DNA of 64,000 bases from Metellina segmentata (GCA_947359465.1 OX375872.1:81834931-81898930); one strand, 5' to 3'. Counted from the first letter of the stretch, positions 33,485 through 44,664 are shown. Numbers and translations: made by a program. The notes: generated by a model not told the origin, from the sequence alone.

Positions 33485-33899
33485 ATATTTGAACGGAAGA
33501 CAACAAATCATCGAAGTGAGATGTGTTCTTCGATAATATCCAATAGGTTCCTTAACGATTCTAATGCATTTTATCGGATTATTTCTTGGAAAAAAGTTTA
33601 TAGAAACCAAGTATTCCTATACTTAGTCTGAAGGCAGAACGAAGTAGAAAAAACTGTTTATTTGTCTTTCAATTGCTCGAAAACTAATTTAGCGATTTCA
33701 CTGTAACTTCCTTTGCAAAAAGTTTCAAGGTTTAGTGGAAAAGATTTGAAATATTAATATCGGAGCACTTAAAAAAAAAAGATTGTGTAAGAGTTAAGTA
33801 CAAAGCAGCACATTTAGAAATTAATATGCTGAATGTATTTCGTGAATGCAGCTGCAAGAGTTAATTTCATTAAATCAACATTTTTGTTTAATGTCCGAA

Positions 33900-33995
33900 A
33901 CTCGGTCCCAGATCGTCGCCGATAGCGCGTTATTTTGCTCCCAGTGCAACGTAAAATCTGTTACCTGACTACTGAAACAAAGTCAAGTACCTACC
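33900..33995 (+). repeat. SINE-1 3' fragment
   Basis: TCGGTCCCAGATCGTCGCC followed by GCTCCCAGTGCAACGTAAAA and ACCTACCTAAAC. Confidence 0.75.
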
Positions 33996-34271
33996 TAAAC
34001 AAACAGAAAATTGTTATAAAGAGAACATAACATTTTTTTATCAAACGATTTTTCTATTACCTCAACTACATATTAATTATGAATATGCCAGAAGTAATTA
34101 AAAAATTTTCATTATTCCAAGATAACCATGTTTAATTGTGTCTGTATATTTTATTGTTTTTAATGGTATTAAAGAATGGATCCTTTTTGCAGTAATAATT
34201 TATGATAGTATTTTAAATACAAATAATGAGTTGATTTAGGTGTTAGAATTTTTTTATTGGAAATGTTCATT

Positions 34272-36132
34272 AGGGTATTCGAAGGGTTTTTTTTTTAGGT
34301 CCTACCCTCCTATTTTGATTCAATGTATTAAAAAATAAATCAGACAAAATTTGAAAACATTTCAATAATATTATGATGTAGCTCAATGCAGTTCAAGTTC
34401 ATTGTTCAATAGTGAGTGTTGTCAAAACACTACTGATTTCCAGGAACAGAATGCTAAATTAACAGTTCACTGGGGTGGTAAACTGTTGCAGAACTTAACT
34501 GGGAAAGAAAAAGTCGATAGACTTCCTGTCATAGTATCTGCTAAAAGTGTACATCAATTACTTATTCTGGCCAAACTTGCATGAGGAACCGGATAAAATA
34601 AAGCTGTTGCAGTTTATGCAGCTTTGTAGGACTAGGGCTTAGCTGACAGTGTCAGCTATGTGCTTTGAAGCAACGAATGTGAATACTAGCCAAAGCAGTG
34701 GCACATGTGTCTTACTGGAACAGAAAATGAACAAGACGTTACTCTATTTGGCATGTTGACACCACATTATGGAATTGATTATTGGTGCAATTTTTAATAA
34801 ATGCATGGGATTCTCTTACGCACCAGATGTACTTCTCTTTAAAAGATTCCAGGCCTACTGTGAGTTTATTGATAACAATAAGTATAAGACATGAATTAAT
34901 AATAAAATAATAAGGACACTTTGGCCCAAGTAGCTGATATAAAAGGACGATAGAATTAAATTTGCTGAAAAATTACTGCACGATTCCCACTCAAGAGATG
35001 ATTATCGAGAATTTCTTTAACTGATTTTAATATTTCTTGGTAAAACCACTTCTCGTAGAATCAGATTTATGGCACCTGTGGCTATGCACCACACTCGATG
35101 GATGTCAAAAATATTGTACTGTCTTAAAATATGGATGTTTAGTTGCCAGTTTACCATCACCCAACAGAAGAAAAAGGATTGCAAAAGATATGTATATATG
35201 TTATACATGTGTATTTAAAAGCTTGGATGACCGCTTCTTTACCTCAAAATGCACCATACAATGATTTTAATTTAAGGAAATCTTTATTGCAGTACCAAAA
35301 GATTGATGAAGAAATAAGCTAAGTTGCATCAGAAAAACTAGCCAATCACCTTTGGTATTTATCAGAGGATCTTGTGGCCTTAGCTCTTTTTGACAATCAA
35401 GTGCCTCAAGGAATTAAAAGGCAAATGATAAAGACTATGAAAGTAAATGGAAAATCTATCTTGATAATCTTGATCTATCTAAATAATCTTGAAAAACGTC
35501 CTGACATTAAGCTCAAAACTTTTATGGACATGAAATTTGAGGACTTTGTAACAAAGCGGTCAGCTTTGTTATTTAAAAGAATGAGTTTACGTTCCTTCAC
35601 GCAGATCCACAAATCTGGGAGTAAAAGGAGGATTATTATAAAGCACTAAAAATTATTGAAGGAATTCCAGTTGTTAATGATCATGCTGAAAGGAGTATAG
35701 CCCTTATAAAAGAGATTAATATGAAAATAACACACAGTGAAGACCAACTACAATTCTTGTTGCAGGTTATCGAAGAACACCGACGAGTTTATCCCAATTG
35801 TAAAAAGCAGAGTTTAGCAGGCGCTGGCACAAGCACATAGCACACCCATAGCTGTTTAAATGCCACTTGTATTATTTTTAACTCACAAAATACTAGAAAT
35901 TTCAAGAAGCTAAAATTGTATGTTTTTCCTAGCAGGAGTTTTATTTCTTTCTACATCTATAGTATAAAATAGAAAAACACAGAACTGTGAGGGTGTAGAG
36001 CTAACTTTAAATATTAAATTTATGAGCTAAAACTTCACAATAATTATTTTTTACATAGATTGAACAAAATAGGAGGGTAGGACCAATAAAAATAATTGTT
36101 TAAAAAAAAAAGGCTTTTTTTTGTACCACCCT
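34272..36132 (+). mobile_element. AGGGT-type DNA transposon with AATGNNCATT target (second member)
   Basis: An 1861-bp element. Left end AGGGTATTCGAAGGG; right end read inward AGGGTGGTACAAAAAAAAGC. Both lead into the shared subterminal block GGTCCTACCCTCCTATTTTG. It is flanked by a perfect 10-bp duplication, AATGTTCATT (34262-34271 and 36133-36142). It encloses a decayed plus-strand protein (34402-35840). Ends, duplication length and target type match the fold-back element at 2211-6398, whose own internal size is similar (about 1.95 kb). Confidence 0.88.
34402..35840 (+). pseudogene. decayed transposase-like protein of the AGGGT-type element
   Basis: Plus-strand pieces in successive frames: VHWGGKLLQNLTGKEKVDRL, then SAMCFEATNVNT, CVLLEQKMNKTLLYLAC (stop) HHIMEL, and LANHLWYLSEDLVALALFDN followed by KRQMI. 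From memory these match an uncharacterised transposon protein family of arthropods and cnidarians (blocks DTTSSNTG...ACRHHxxEL and LWYLSEELVALAFFD). The CxxH-xxE-L block aligns with CLLHTNEQPL of the relic at 5365-5672. Several stops and frameshifts; not functional. The first aspartate of the DTT block is changed to glutamate here. Confidence 0.72.
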
Positions 36133-36296
36133 AATGTTCATTCTACCTTGATTTTGTTGACCCGAAAATTACTGCAATTTTAATCTGAATTAGCGTTAAC
36201 AGTATCTAAAAACTAGGTACGTTGGCTGGGTTTTATGACACAAAGGCCATATTGGTCAACCTATGTAAAATAACGCCGAGTAAATACATTACACAA

Positions 36297-36425
36297 GGTA
36301 GGTACTTGAATTTACGATGCACTGGAGCTACACACGGGCTATTGGCGATGGTCCAGTATCTATTCTGAAGAGAAAGATCTGAGAACAGTACGTCGTAATT
36401 TTGAACCTCGGTCAGATGACGAAAA
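36297..36425 (-). repeat. SINE-1 3' fragment
   Basis: GGTAGGTACTTGAATTTACG through ATTGGCGATGGTCCAGTATC to GGTCAGATGACGAAAAC. Abuts a SINE-2 copy. Confidence 0.82.
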
Positions 36426-36426
36426 C

Positions 36427-36562
36427 ACACAAGGAAAGATAAAATGACATAGAACACAAGAATGCACCGAGGTAGGAATAGAACCTTACAGCGGAATCGA
36501 CCACAACTCTCTGTTTGCTAGAGCAAACGACACGTGCTCTACCCACTGAACCAAGGCGCCCC
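36427..36562 (-). repeat. SINE-2-like copy with tRNA-like head
   Basis: GAATGCACCGAGGTAGGAAT followed by GAACCTTACAGCGGAATCGA and TGCTCTACCCACTGAACCAA. In minus sense the last part resembles a tRNA 5' half with an A box. Confidence 0.6.
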
Positions 36563-37185
36563 CTTAGAAAACAGAAGAGAACATAATAAACAATTTTATC
36601 ATGAATTGTTATACTGTCTCATATTTGTTGGAGTATTTTTTAGTGAACTTATTTTAGTTATTAGGGATTACCAGTGCAAACAAACAGACGATTTCGGAAG
36701 ATTATACTTCTACTGTCCAAATGCTCTTGCATGATACATATCGGGGTTACCTTAAAATGTAGCCTTTTGATCGCCTTTTTGACAATGTTTGGAGTTTAAT
36801 AAAACTGCTGTTGACGAATAAACTATAATATATAAATAGGAATTTATTCTTTGGTACGTAGGTAGTAGAATTAAACTCACAATGGGACAACATAACGGGC
36901 TATCAGCGATGGTCTGGTATCAATCCCAAATGGAAAGATCCAAGAACAAAAACGGTCAGATGACGAGAACAACACCTGAACTGGCTCCCCACTCTGCAAA
37001 TTTCCACACCATGCCAACCGAGCTACCGCGGTCTATTTATTCTTTGGAATTTTGATTGGTGAAGTGCTGAAATGGTGCTCGGAAAAACAAGCCGTGACAT
37101 CACGTTTGAGATAAGTACGAGATACACAGTTTCACAGCAGAAACACTGCCGCCACCTACTTTAGTTTGACAGTAAATGCATCTCA
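36563..37185. repeat. dispersed repeat shared with 44060-44480, split by a SINE
   Basis: Blocks TGTCCAAATGCTCTTGCATG, GGGGTTACCTTAAAATGTAG, GCTGTTGA..AATAA and GACATCACGTTTGAGA recur in the same order at 44060-44480. A SINE-1 copy (36855-37034) lies inside this copy and is absent from the other. Function unknown; no coding. Confidence 0.85.
36855..37034 (-). repeat. SINE-1 with a 13-bp target duplication
   Basis: Inserted in a dispersed repeat and flanked by ATTTATTCTTTGG on both sides (36842-36854 and 37035-37047). The tail side begins GTAGGTAGTAG and the head side ends GAGCTACCGCGGTC. The duplication shows target-primed retroposition; the body has an internal deletion. Confidence 0.9.
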
Positions 37186-37545
37186 GATTACCTATAAAAC
37201 ATTCTGACACTTTCGAACCCTGGGTTTTTGTTTGAGTATTTTTACTGTTTTACCAGCAGCAACTTCGGTTTTCCACCATGAGCCTAATATTGAGGGCCCC
37301 CAGGGGCATTCACCGTCATCACAAACAAGAATTTATTCGAAGTTTCCTCCTCTATCTCGCTGACCGTCCATCATTTCCCTTTACGAGTATGCAGGCTTTT
37401 ACCTTGTGCCCTAAGGTTTTACGAGGCATAATTCATGGGCATAGGGACATGGCAGGTAAGACGAAAGACACGGCCTCGTTGCAATTTTGATGACTATAAG
37501 CTCCAAGAAACTTGTGACGTGGTTATTTTCTTTCTTTATACTACG

Positions 37546-37846
37546 CACCGTGATAGCCCGGTCGGAAGAGTAACAGATTATCAATCGGAGGGTTGCGAGT
37601 TCGAAACTCCCATCTACCAAAGACCATCGTGTACACGTGGGTTGGTGCAATTTAAATCTATCCTGGCCTCAAATGTCCTCACGTTGGCGTGGTGTGGAAG
37701 TTTAGAGAGTGGGGTGCCATATCAAATGTTGTTTCGTCATCTGACCGTGGTTAAAATTATGTTGTCTTGGGTCTTTCACTTCGGGATGGATCTCGGACCG
37801 TCGTCGATAGTGTTGCTCCAGTGTGACGTTAATTAATTACCTAACC
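37546..37846 (+). repeat. SINE-1, full length, plus sense
   Basis: CACCGTGATAGCCCGGTCGG starts the tRNA-like head (A box); GCGAGTTCGAAACTCCC is the B box. Then come the tRNA-unrelated body (CGTTGGCGTGGTGTGGAAG, CTCGGACCGTCGTCGATAG) and a short decayed tail, TTACCTAACC. Confidence 0.9.
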
Positions 37847-37879
37847 TTTCTATATCCTTTTAAGAATGACGCTTCCAAC

Positions 37880-38675
37880 TAGGGATGCGACATCGACAGC
37901 AAAACATCGATGTTGATAGTACAACGATCAAAAACCATTGATGTTTTGAAACATCAGTAAATTTAAATTCCCCCCCCACCCACCCAATTTCTTAAATCTG
38001 GTTTAGTAAACACAAACATTAATGTTCGCGGATGGATTTAAATTGTCATTTGAGATGTTTTTTTTTTAACTTTAAAATTGAGATTTTTTTTAACTGTCAA
38101 AACATGTTCAAAAAAATTAATAAGAACAATTAACACATTTTTTATTTTCAAAATGAATAAAAAAAGAAAATAATATTTACAACAATTTGACATAGGTACA
38201 ACCAACTATAAGTATAATTAGGTAGGTACATAACAATAATTATTACAAGTTATTATTAATTATTTATCAACTTATGGGGGGGGGGACATAGCAAACTTAT
38301 TTTTTATTTACTGTAAAAAATATTGGGGCCTATAATTATTATATGCACCAATATTTAATTTTTACAGTTTGTGAAAAAAGAAGATTGTTAACATTCTCCA
38401 ACTGTGAAGCCGACTTCTTTTTTCACTAACTATCCCACCTGTTAGTGAAAAGCTCTTTCTGATGGAACGTATGTCCCCATCACTGACAAATACTTAGTTG
38501 CGCGGTTATTTTTCTTAATTTTTGCTATGGTACTTTTTTTATTCAAAAGTAAAACATCGACAACATAAAAACATAGACAGTGTTAAAACATCGATGTTAA
38601 ACCAACATCGGCTCCAATAAATCGATGGTAATACATCGATGTTTTGAAAACATTGACATCGATGTCGCATCTCTA
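37880..38675. mobile_element. hAT-like MITE
   Basis: A 796-bp element with TIRs TAGGGATGCGACATCGA and TCGATGTCGCATCTCTA (one or two mismatches). It is flanked by the 8-bp duplication CTTCCAAC/CTTCCAAA (37872-37879, 38676-38683). The subterminal zones are full of ACATCGATGTT palindromes. No transposase coding. Confidence 0.87.
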
Positions 38676-38683
38676 CTTCCAAA

Positions 38684-39197
38684 AAGTGTACACTTGTTAA
38701 AAAATTTATATCCTTCATTTTGGTGTCCAACCGTCGAGTGCCCTTCTTACCCACGCCATTCTCTCTTCGCCTCCTCACAGTCCCCGTATGACTGTCCAAG
38801 GACCTCCCCACCATCAAATCCTCCTTCCAACCAACATTCTGCAGTATCTTGCCCGAAAATCTCACAAATATATTTTTATTTACATGGCATACTCAGATGT
38901 CTGTAAAATGATAGGCCAAATTCATATTCAGTAGTTGCTTGATTGTGTAAAGCTGGTCAAAGTCTGTACTTTTTTGGGTTTATTGGTTTTTACATCGCAA
39001 TATGAAATGTTACACATTGCAAAACGAGATTATGAATGAGAAACTTTAAGTTAATTAGAATTGCTTACCGTGGACAAAATGGCCGACAAATTAACTAAAT
39101 TACGAAAATCAACGGATTGTTAGCAATAAACCCCAAACCTGGTGCATTAAGAAAAAAAACCACAGAGGTATTTTACAATAACTAACACCAGCTTACC
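38684..39197. other. non-coding stretch, nothing recognised
   Basis: Between the hAT-like MITE and the Tc1 element; no motif-bearing frame. Confidence 0.4.
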
Positions 39198-39199
39198 TA

Positions 39200-40427
39200 C
39201 AGGGATTGGACAAAAATATCGAAACACCTAAAAAATCACATGTAACCTTGCCTAATATGGTGTAGGAAAACCGTTGGTATTCAAAACAGTTTGCAGTCTT
39301 TTCGGAATGAATAAATACAGTTCCTGTATGCTTGCCAAATGAATCCTGTAATATTCTTCCTACAAAACGGTGGCAAGTTCAGATAACGATGATGGCGGTG
39401 CATAGCGATCACGCATTTTCCTCTCTAATGTAGACCACAAAGATTCAATAATATTGAGGTCTGTTGACTGTGGTGGCCAGAAGAGATGTGACAAATCATC
39501 CTTGTGCTCAGAAAACCAGTCCTGGACGATGTGAGCTGTGTGAACAGGGGCTTTGTCGTCTTGGAAGACACCAACACCAATGGGGAACAAAGTTTGTACC
39601 ATGGGATGGACTTGATCGGTCGAAATCATGGGGCACACAGAAGAAAAACGATATGGCTGCCGAAACCATCACAGAACCCCCGTCATATTTCACTCTTGGC
39701 AACAAACAGTCTGTATTATAGGCTTGTGATGGCGTTCGCCAGACGTGAACTCGGTCAGAATTGGAAAACAGTGGAAAACAAGACTCATCCGACCAAATTA
39801 CTGTCTTCCATTGCTCTATAGTCCAGGCTTTATGACTTAAACACCACTTTTTCCTGTTACAGGCATTAGCATCCCTAATGAATGGTTTTTGAATTACAGC
39901 TCGGCCAGAAATGAACTACTTATGAAGCTCCCATCTTATTGTTTTGGTACTCAAAGGGTTTGTGAGCAAGACATTCATTTCAGCAGTAGCTTTTGCTGCT
40001 GTGGTATTCTTATGTTTAGTCACAATCCTCCTTAATGATCGTCTGTCACGATTACTCAACACAATAACTTTCGTCCGCGCTGTGATTTAGCGGATGATGT
40101 TTTTCTGCTTTTCAAATATGCGGAAGAAATCTTAGATACAGTGCCTCTTGAAACACTTAACACTTTGGCTATCTTGCTTACGGAAGCACCCACCAGACGA
40201 GCTCCAACAATTTGCCCGCGTTCGAAGTCTGTTAGCTCTGACATGATTCAATTACAACTTCACAGAACAGTGCCCGACAACGACTGACATGCGCAACGTA
40301 TTTATGACGTTGTATAGCGGCGTCAGTTGGGGAAAACACCAGCGCTAACTTCACATTTCACTAGAATAAACATTTCTTTTCAAGCATGCATTTCAAGAGG
40401 TGTTTCCATATTTTTGTTCAACCTCTG
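39200..40427 (-). mobile_element. Tc1-like transposon, full length with broken transposase
   Basis: A 1228-bp element with about 30-bp TIRs (CAGGGATTGGACAAAAATAT at the left; CAGAGGTTGAACAAAAATAT read inward from the right) and a TA duplication at 39198-39199 and 40428-40429. The minus-strand transposase begins at 40244 with MSELTDFERGQIVGARLVG and a helix-turn-helix region. WSDESCF carries the first catalytic D, QDDKAPVHTA the second and STDLNIIESLW the E (DD34E). A stop (39916-39918) and frameshifts near 40070 and 39645 inactivate it. Confidence 0.93.
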
Positions 40428-40679
40428 TATAAAAAGATACAAATTAATGTTGAAGCAGTTTTACTACAATTTAACTTTACTCTGAGATGATCACTAGCAA
40501 CATTTGAGCACTGCTTATCTATAACCAAGCACCAATTCGTGTTGAACCAATTTCACAAGAACTTAACTTTTCTTCGAGATGATCACAGGCAACAACATTT
40601 GTGATGGGTTTATGGTTAGATGGCCATATTTGACCAAGATGTGACAAACACTAAACGGACAACTTCAAGTAATGAACAT

Positions 40680-40812
40680 ACATGCAGACAAAGAAAGTTT
40701 CTCAGATTCAGAAGAGAGAAATACATCCAGGACATACCAAAAATAGGAATTAAATCTGCGCCACCTACAACTCGCAAGTTGCCAGCTCAGTGGACAAACC
40801 CACTGGGCCACA
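40680..40812 (-). repeat. SINE-2 reference copy
   Basis: Minus sense: GGCCCAGTGGGTTTGTCCAC (A-box region), TTGCGAGTTGTAGGTGGCGC and the B-box-like AGATTTAATTCC, then a body with ATGTATTTCTCTCTTCTG. Same order as copies at 13130, 13600 and 33185. Confidence 0.75.
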
Positions 40813-41170
40813 ACAAACCATTATAACTTTAGCAAAGAGGATAATCTTCGGAAAAATGGACAATGTCTTCTCAGTGGGAAACGTTACCCCATAAAAAGAA
40901 CCAATTGGAGTTGAACCAGTCTTAAAATAACACAAACTTACTTTGAGATCAATATCACGATCTGAACGAATTATTTGTCACTTCTGGCAAAAAGGTAATC
41001 TATTTTAAATAAAAAATGTGCAATGTTTCACAAATGGACAACGTTAGCCCGTATCAAGCACCGTTTAGTGGACTGGCCTGGACTTACCGAGTACCCGCTG
41101 CAAGCATCTTATGTACTCATCAGAAAAAGAGTGCTATAAAAAACATATTACAAAAATTAAAAATATTAAA

Positions 41171-41851
41171 TCTCTCTATATTAAAAAAATGTTACCGCCG
41201 ACGCCGCAAAATTGAAAACTGTGTTGTTTAGCTCGATTCTTAGACGGTTTCCCGAGAAAGTACTGATCGAAAAAAAACAAAATTTATATGGTTTGTTCTT
41301 CATCGTATTCCCTGGACAATTATTAAGATTTTTTTCTGATGCGGCTATTAGTTTAGGGTTTATTAAGTGTCAAAATTAAAGAAGCGAAATTTCTTCCGCG
41401 AGTGAGCAAAACACATACAAATTTTCAGTCTTCAGCCGTGAGTTTTTTTTTAAAGAGTACCTCTCAACGTAAATTTTAGCAGCTCGTCGATTTTTTTTGG
41501 AAATTTCAATTTGGTTCTTGATAATATTTTTTTTAAATTCGGGAAAAATCGGGACATTTTTGTTACTTTTTTTTAAACTGCCGTATCTATATCTAATTAC
41601 TATTAGTTTTTAATTTTTAAAATATCGCAGTATACCTCAGAATATACTCTTTCTTACGGTACTATTATTTTTGAAATCGGTTAATAATTAAATTGGATGC
41701 GATCAAAAGTTCGTGATACAAAATTTGGAATCTTCGGATATTTTCGCTACTCTTTGTTAAAACCGTTATGTCTACGGCAAAAACCAATGGGATTGCGTAG
41801 CAATCCCCGGGGGTTGGCGAGCGTAAGCGAGCAGGGGGCGGAGCCCCCTAG
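41171..41851 (+). mobile_element. Helitron-like element, GC-hairpin family, copy 2
   Basis: Starts TCTCTCTATATTAAAAAAAT after A. It ends with the hairpin GGGGGCGGAGCCCCC whose last bases overlap the terminal CTAG (41848-41851), followed by T. Just upstream, GGCGAGCGTAAGCGAGCAG is conserved in copy 3. No Rep/helicase coding, 681 bp. Confidence 0.88.
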
Positions 41852-42188
41852 TAACATATATGATTAAAAGAGCTGTATGTTTACGTTTACATTTTGAGTC
41901 TCGATTAGAGCAGTTACTCAAATGGTCATCCTTCCAAGCACTGACCGCAATCGAAGGGGCTTAACTTTTGGTGACCGATTTGGGCAGCACCAATTAGTGT
42001 TGAACCAGTTTTACAATAATTTAACCTTACCATGAAATCACTAGCAGCATCTAAACCTTCCATTTGTGACTTCTGGAAGAGAAAGATAATCCTTTACTTG
42101 GGATAAATGTCTCCCCAGTGGGCCAAAGTAAAATCCTCTCTAAAGATTCACCAATCTCTATCGCTTAAATTCTAATTTCTATGAGTAT

Positions 42189-42389
42189 TTACTCTCAAGT
42201 GATTTTGACGATAGCTGACTAATTTTGTTGTTGAGGTATCTCATCATCAAGATATTACCGATTTTATTATGATGACGAGACGAAAACTTGTTCAATTATC
42301 TTCTGATGACGAAAGTTTTTGTCCATCATGATCTGGTCAGGTTTACTAATGGCGAAATTCCTCGTAGAAACATCCACCAGGAGGGTTAA
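42189..42389. mobile_element. TTAA-flanked fold-back MITE, copy 3 (diverged)
   Basis: Left end TTACTCTCAAGTGATTTTGA, right end CCAGGAGGGTTAA, with ATGATGACGAGAC and CTGATGACGAAAG repeats inside. The central palindrome has decayed. Confidence 0.7.
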
Positions 42390-43457
42390 ATACGTTAACA
42401 TGGATTAATGGTAATTTTCTAAGTAGCACACTCGGAATATATGATTAATAATGGAATGCAACCTGTAGCTGGAAATTCTTTGGAACTATAATATTTATAT
42501 TGAGATATAATTTCAAATTATACACTTTTTCATACTATACATTTTAATTTCCTAACATAGTTTTCTCGAAATAAATTAATTAACTACACAAAATTTCTCA
42601 CGCGATCCCAACTCATTTTTAAGAATATTCATGCTACAACAGTTTTCATTTTACTGTCTATAATAAGCTTGATTACTTATATTCATAAACCTATTTGAGA
42701 AGAGTATTTTTCTTTCATCAAGTTAACAATTAATTTTGCATTGAGGAGAGATAAAATTTTGGCACGGGTATAGGATTCAAATTGTTTTTCAGTTTTCATA
42801 AAACAGGAAAATAAAAAGTTAAGTACAACATTTCCTATCGTTAAAAAAAATATCACGACTAATTAGAACCCATCTATACGCTAAACTACTATGATACACT
42901 GGCATCTGAGTACCAGATTTGTCAATCACTGTCCAAAGATACTTTCGTTGAAAAAGATCTATTTAGAGGGGTTGTCATCTCTCATCATTCCCTGCTAGGT
43001 AACATTGTCCTGAAAGCAGCTCAAATCAGAATTGTCACGCGATCCGGGTCAGGATCCACTGTACCACCACATTAGCTTTGACATGTCTGAGGCGCATTCC
43101 TTGGGCTTTGCTTACCGTCGTGACACATTTACCTTGGCGGAAGACCTTGGCATTTGCTAAAACAAATCAGTCTCGCTATATTACTGGAAGCTTTTGGAGA
43201 AAGAAAAGTGCGCTTTTTCTCGATAAAACGCGAATAGGGATTCTGACTCCGTGCCTGAAGTTTCAGTTATAAAGGGGCACATGCTGGAGAAAACTGGGAA
43301 TGATAGATTTTGAATGTTTTGAGAATGTGATTTGGAGAATTGAGTTTTTGATTTAAAAATTTGGTTTGTTGCAAGAAGGTTCGAGATAAAAACAGAAAGA
43401 ACAAAAAAATTGAATAGTAAATATATTTTTCCCACTAAATATTTTTATTAGTTTTAA
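42390..43457. other. non-coding stretch, nothing recognised
   Basis: AT-rich; frames near 43078-43435 overlap on opposite strands and lack motifs. Confidence 0.4.
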
Positions 43458-43771
43458 GGGCCGAGGTAGCCCGGTTGTAAGAGTCGCGCATTAGCAAACA
43501 AAGGGTTGCGAGTTCAAAACTCGATCAAAACAAAGACTGCTTGTACGTAGAGGCTGGTGCGCCTTAAATCTGTCGCGACCTCAAATACCCTCACATTGGT
43601 GGGGTGTGGAAGATGGGAGAGTGCGGTGCCAGATCAGATGTTGACCTCGTCGTCTGACCGTGATTTAAACTTACCTGGTGATGTCCTAGGATCTTTCAGT
43701 TCAAGACTGATCCCTGATGGTCGCCAATAACCCGTTGTGTGGCTCCAATGCGCTAATAATTCAACTACATC
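43458..43771 (+). repeat. SINE-1, full length, plus sense
   Basis: Head GGGCCGAGGTAGCCCGGTTG, B-box region GCGAGTTCAAAACTCG, full body, end GCGCTAATAATTCAACTAC. Possible target duplication TTAGTTTTAA at about 43448 and 43779. Confidence 0.88.
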
Positions 43772-43956
43772 TATCTTAGTTTTAATTTAGTTTTTGTTAT
43801 TGGAATATGTTGAGTTAGTCGTGTTAAATTCTTCAGAATGAAGGCAGAATCATTTATAAGAATAAGCTTGTTATCTCGACGTAACATACTACAAAGGAAT
43901 ACTTAACCTTAACTCGGGATACTTTAAACAAGAAAGGTAATAATTGGTAATTTTTT

Positions 43957-44076
43957 AGTTAACGTCGTACTAGAGCAACACAACGGGCTATTGACGACGG
44001 TCCGGGATCAGTCCCTTAAGGGAAAGATCCGAGGACAACACCTCGTAATTTTGAACCACGGTCAGATGACGAAACA
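43957..44076 (-). repeat. SINE-1 3' fragment
   Basis: AACGTCGTACTAGAGCAACA through GACGACGGTCCGGGATCAG to CACGGTCAGATGACGAAAC. Joined directly to the dispersed repeat at 44060. Confidence 0.85.
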
Positions 44077-44490
44077 AGAAAGGAAATCATTAAAACAAAC
44101 CTGTCTAAAACTCTGATAGCGTGACTCAGCAGGTATTTATGAGAGATTTTCAGTGTAAACATAGAAGGAAACAAACAAACCAGACGGCCTGCAAAGATTT
44201 TACTTCTGCGGTCCAAATGCTCTCGCATGCCATACTTTGGGGTTACCTTAAAATGTAGTTAATCAGTTTTGACAACATTTGGCCTTTAATCTAGCTGCTG
44301 TTGAACAATCAACAATTCATACATCGATTAAGAATTTATTTTTTGGAAATTTTATTGGCAACATGCTGAAATCATATTCGAAAAACAAGTGATCTGACAT
44401 CACGTTCAGAATACATACAAGAAACACGTATCGCAGCAGAATCACCACCGCCATCTATATTTAGCTTGACAAAAAGCGCCTCTCCTATAT
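44060..44490. repeat. dispersed repeat, uninterrupted partner of 36563-37185
   Basis: Shares CCAAATGCTCTCGCATG, GGGGTTACCTTAAAATGTAG, GAATTTATTTTTTGGAAATT and CTGACATCACGTT with the 36.6-kb copy, without the SINE insertion. Confidence 0.85.
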
Positions 44491-44508
44491 TTCAGAACAT
44501 TTAAAGAG

Positions 44509-44664
44509 AGGTAGTTGAATTAACGTCACACTGGATAAACATAACGGGTTATTGACGATGGCACGGAATAAAACAGCGGAGGACAAGGCCTCGTCATTTA
44601 GAACCCCGGTCAGAAGACGAGGTCAACACCTGAGCTAGCACTCCCACTCTCCAAACTTCCACAC
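44509..44664 (-). repeat. SINE-1, head-truncated
   Basis: AGGTAGTTGAATTAACGTCA through GACGAGGTCAACACCTGAGC to CCAAACTTCCACAC. Confidence 0.85.

Larger units (their letters stand above)
40440..42150. repeat. degenerate direct-repeat array broken by insertions
   Basis: Blocks GCACCAATTCGTGTTGAACC, TTTACTCTGAGATGATCACT, TTTGTGACTTCTGG and CTCAGTGGG recur in the same order at about 40440, 40540, 40850 and 41990. The array is interrupted by a SINE-2 (40680-40812) and a Helitron-like element (41171-41851). Tc1 lies at its left edge. Confidence 0.75.

Noticed and set aside
36530..36562. tRNA-like TGCTCTACCCACTGAACCAA as a tRNA gene on the minus strand
   Set aside because: It is attached to a SINE-2-like body and lacks a matching acceptor stem.
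38539..38865. 108-codon minus-strand frame
   Set aside because: Half of it is the hAT-like MITE end with its ATCGATGT repeats.
39464..39821. Plus-strand frames of 85 and 105 codons
   Set aside because: Antisense to the Tc1 transposase.
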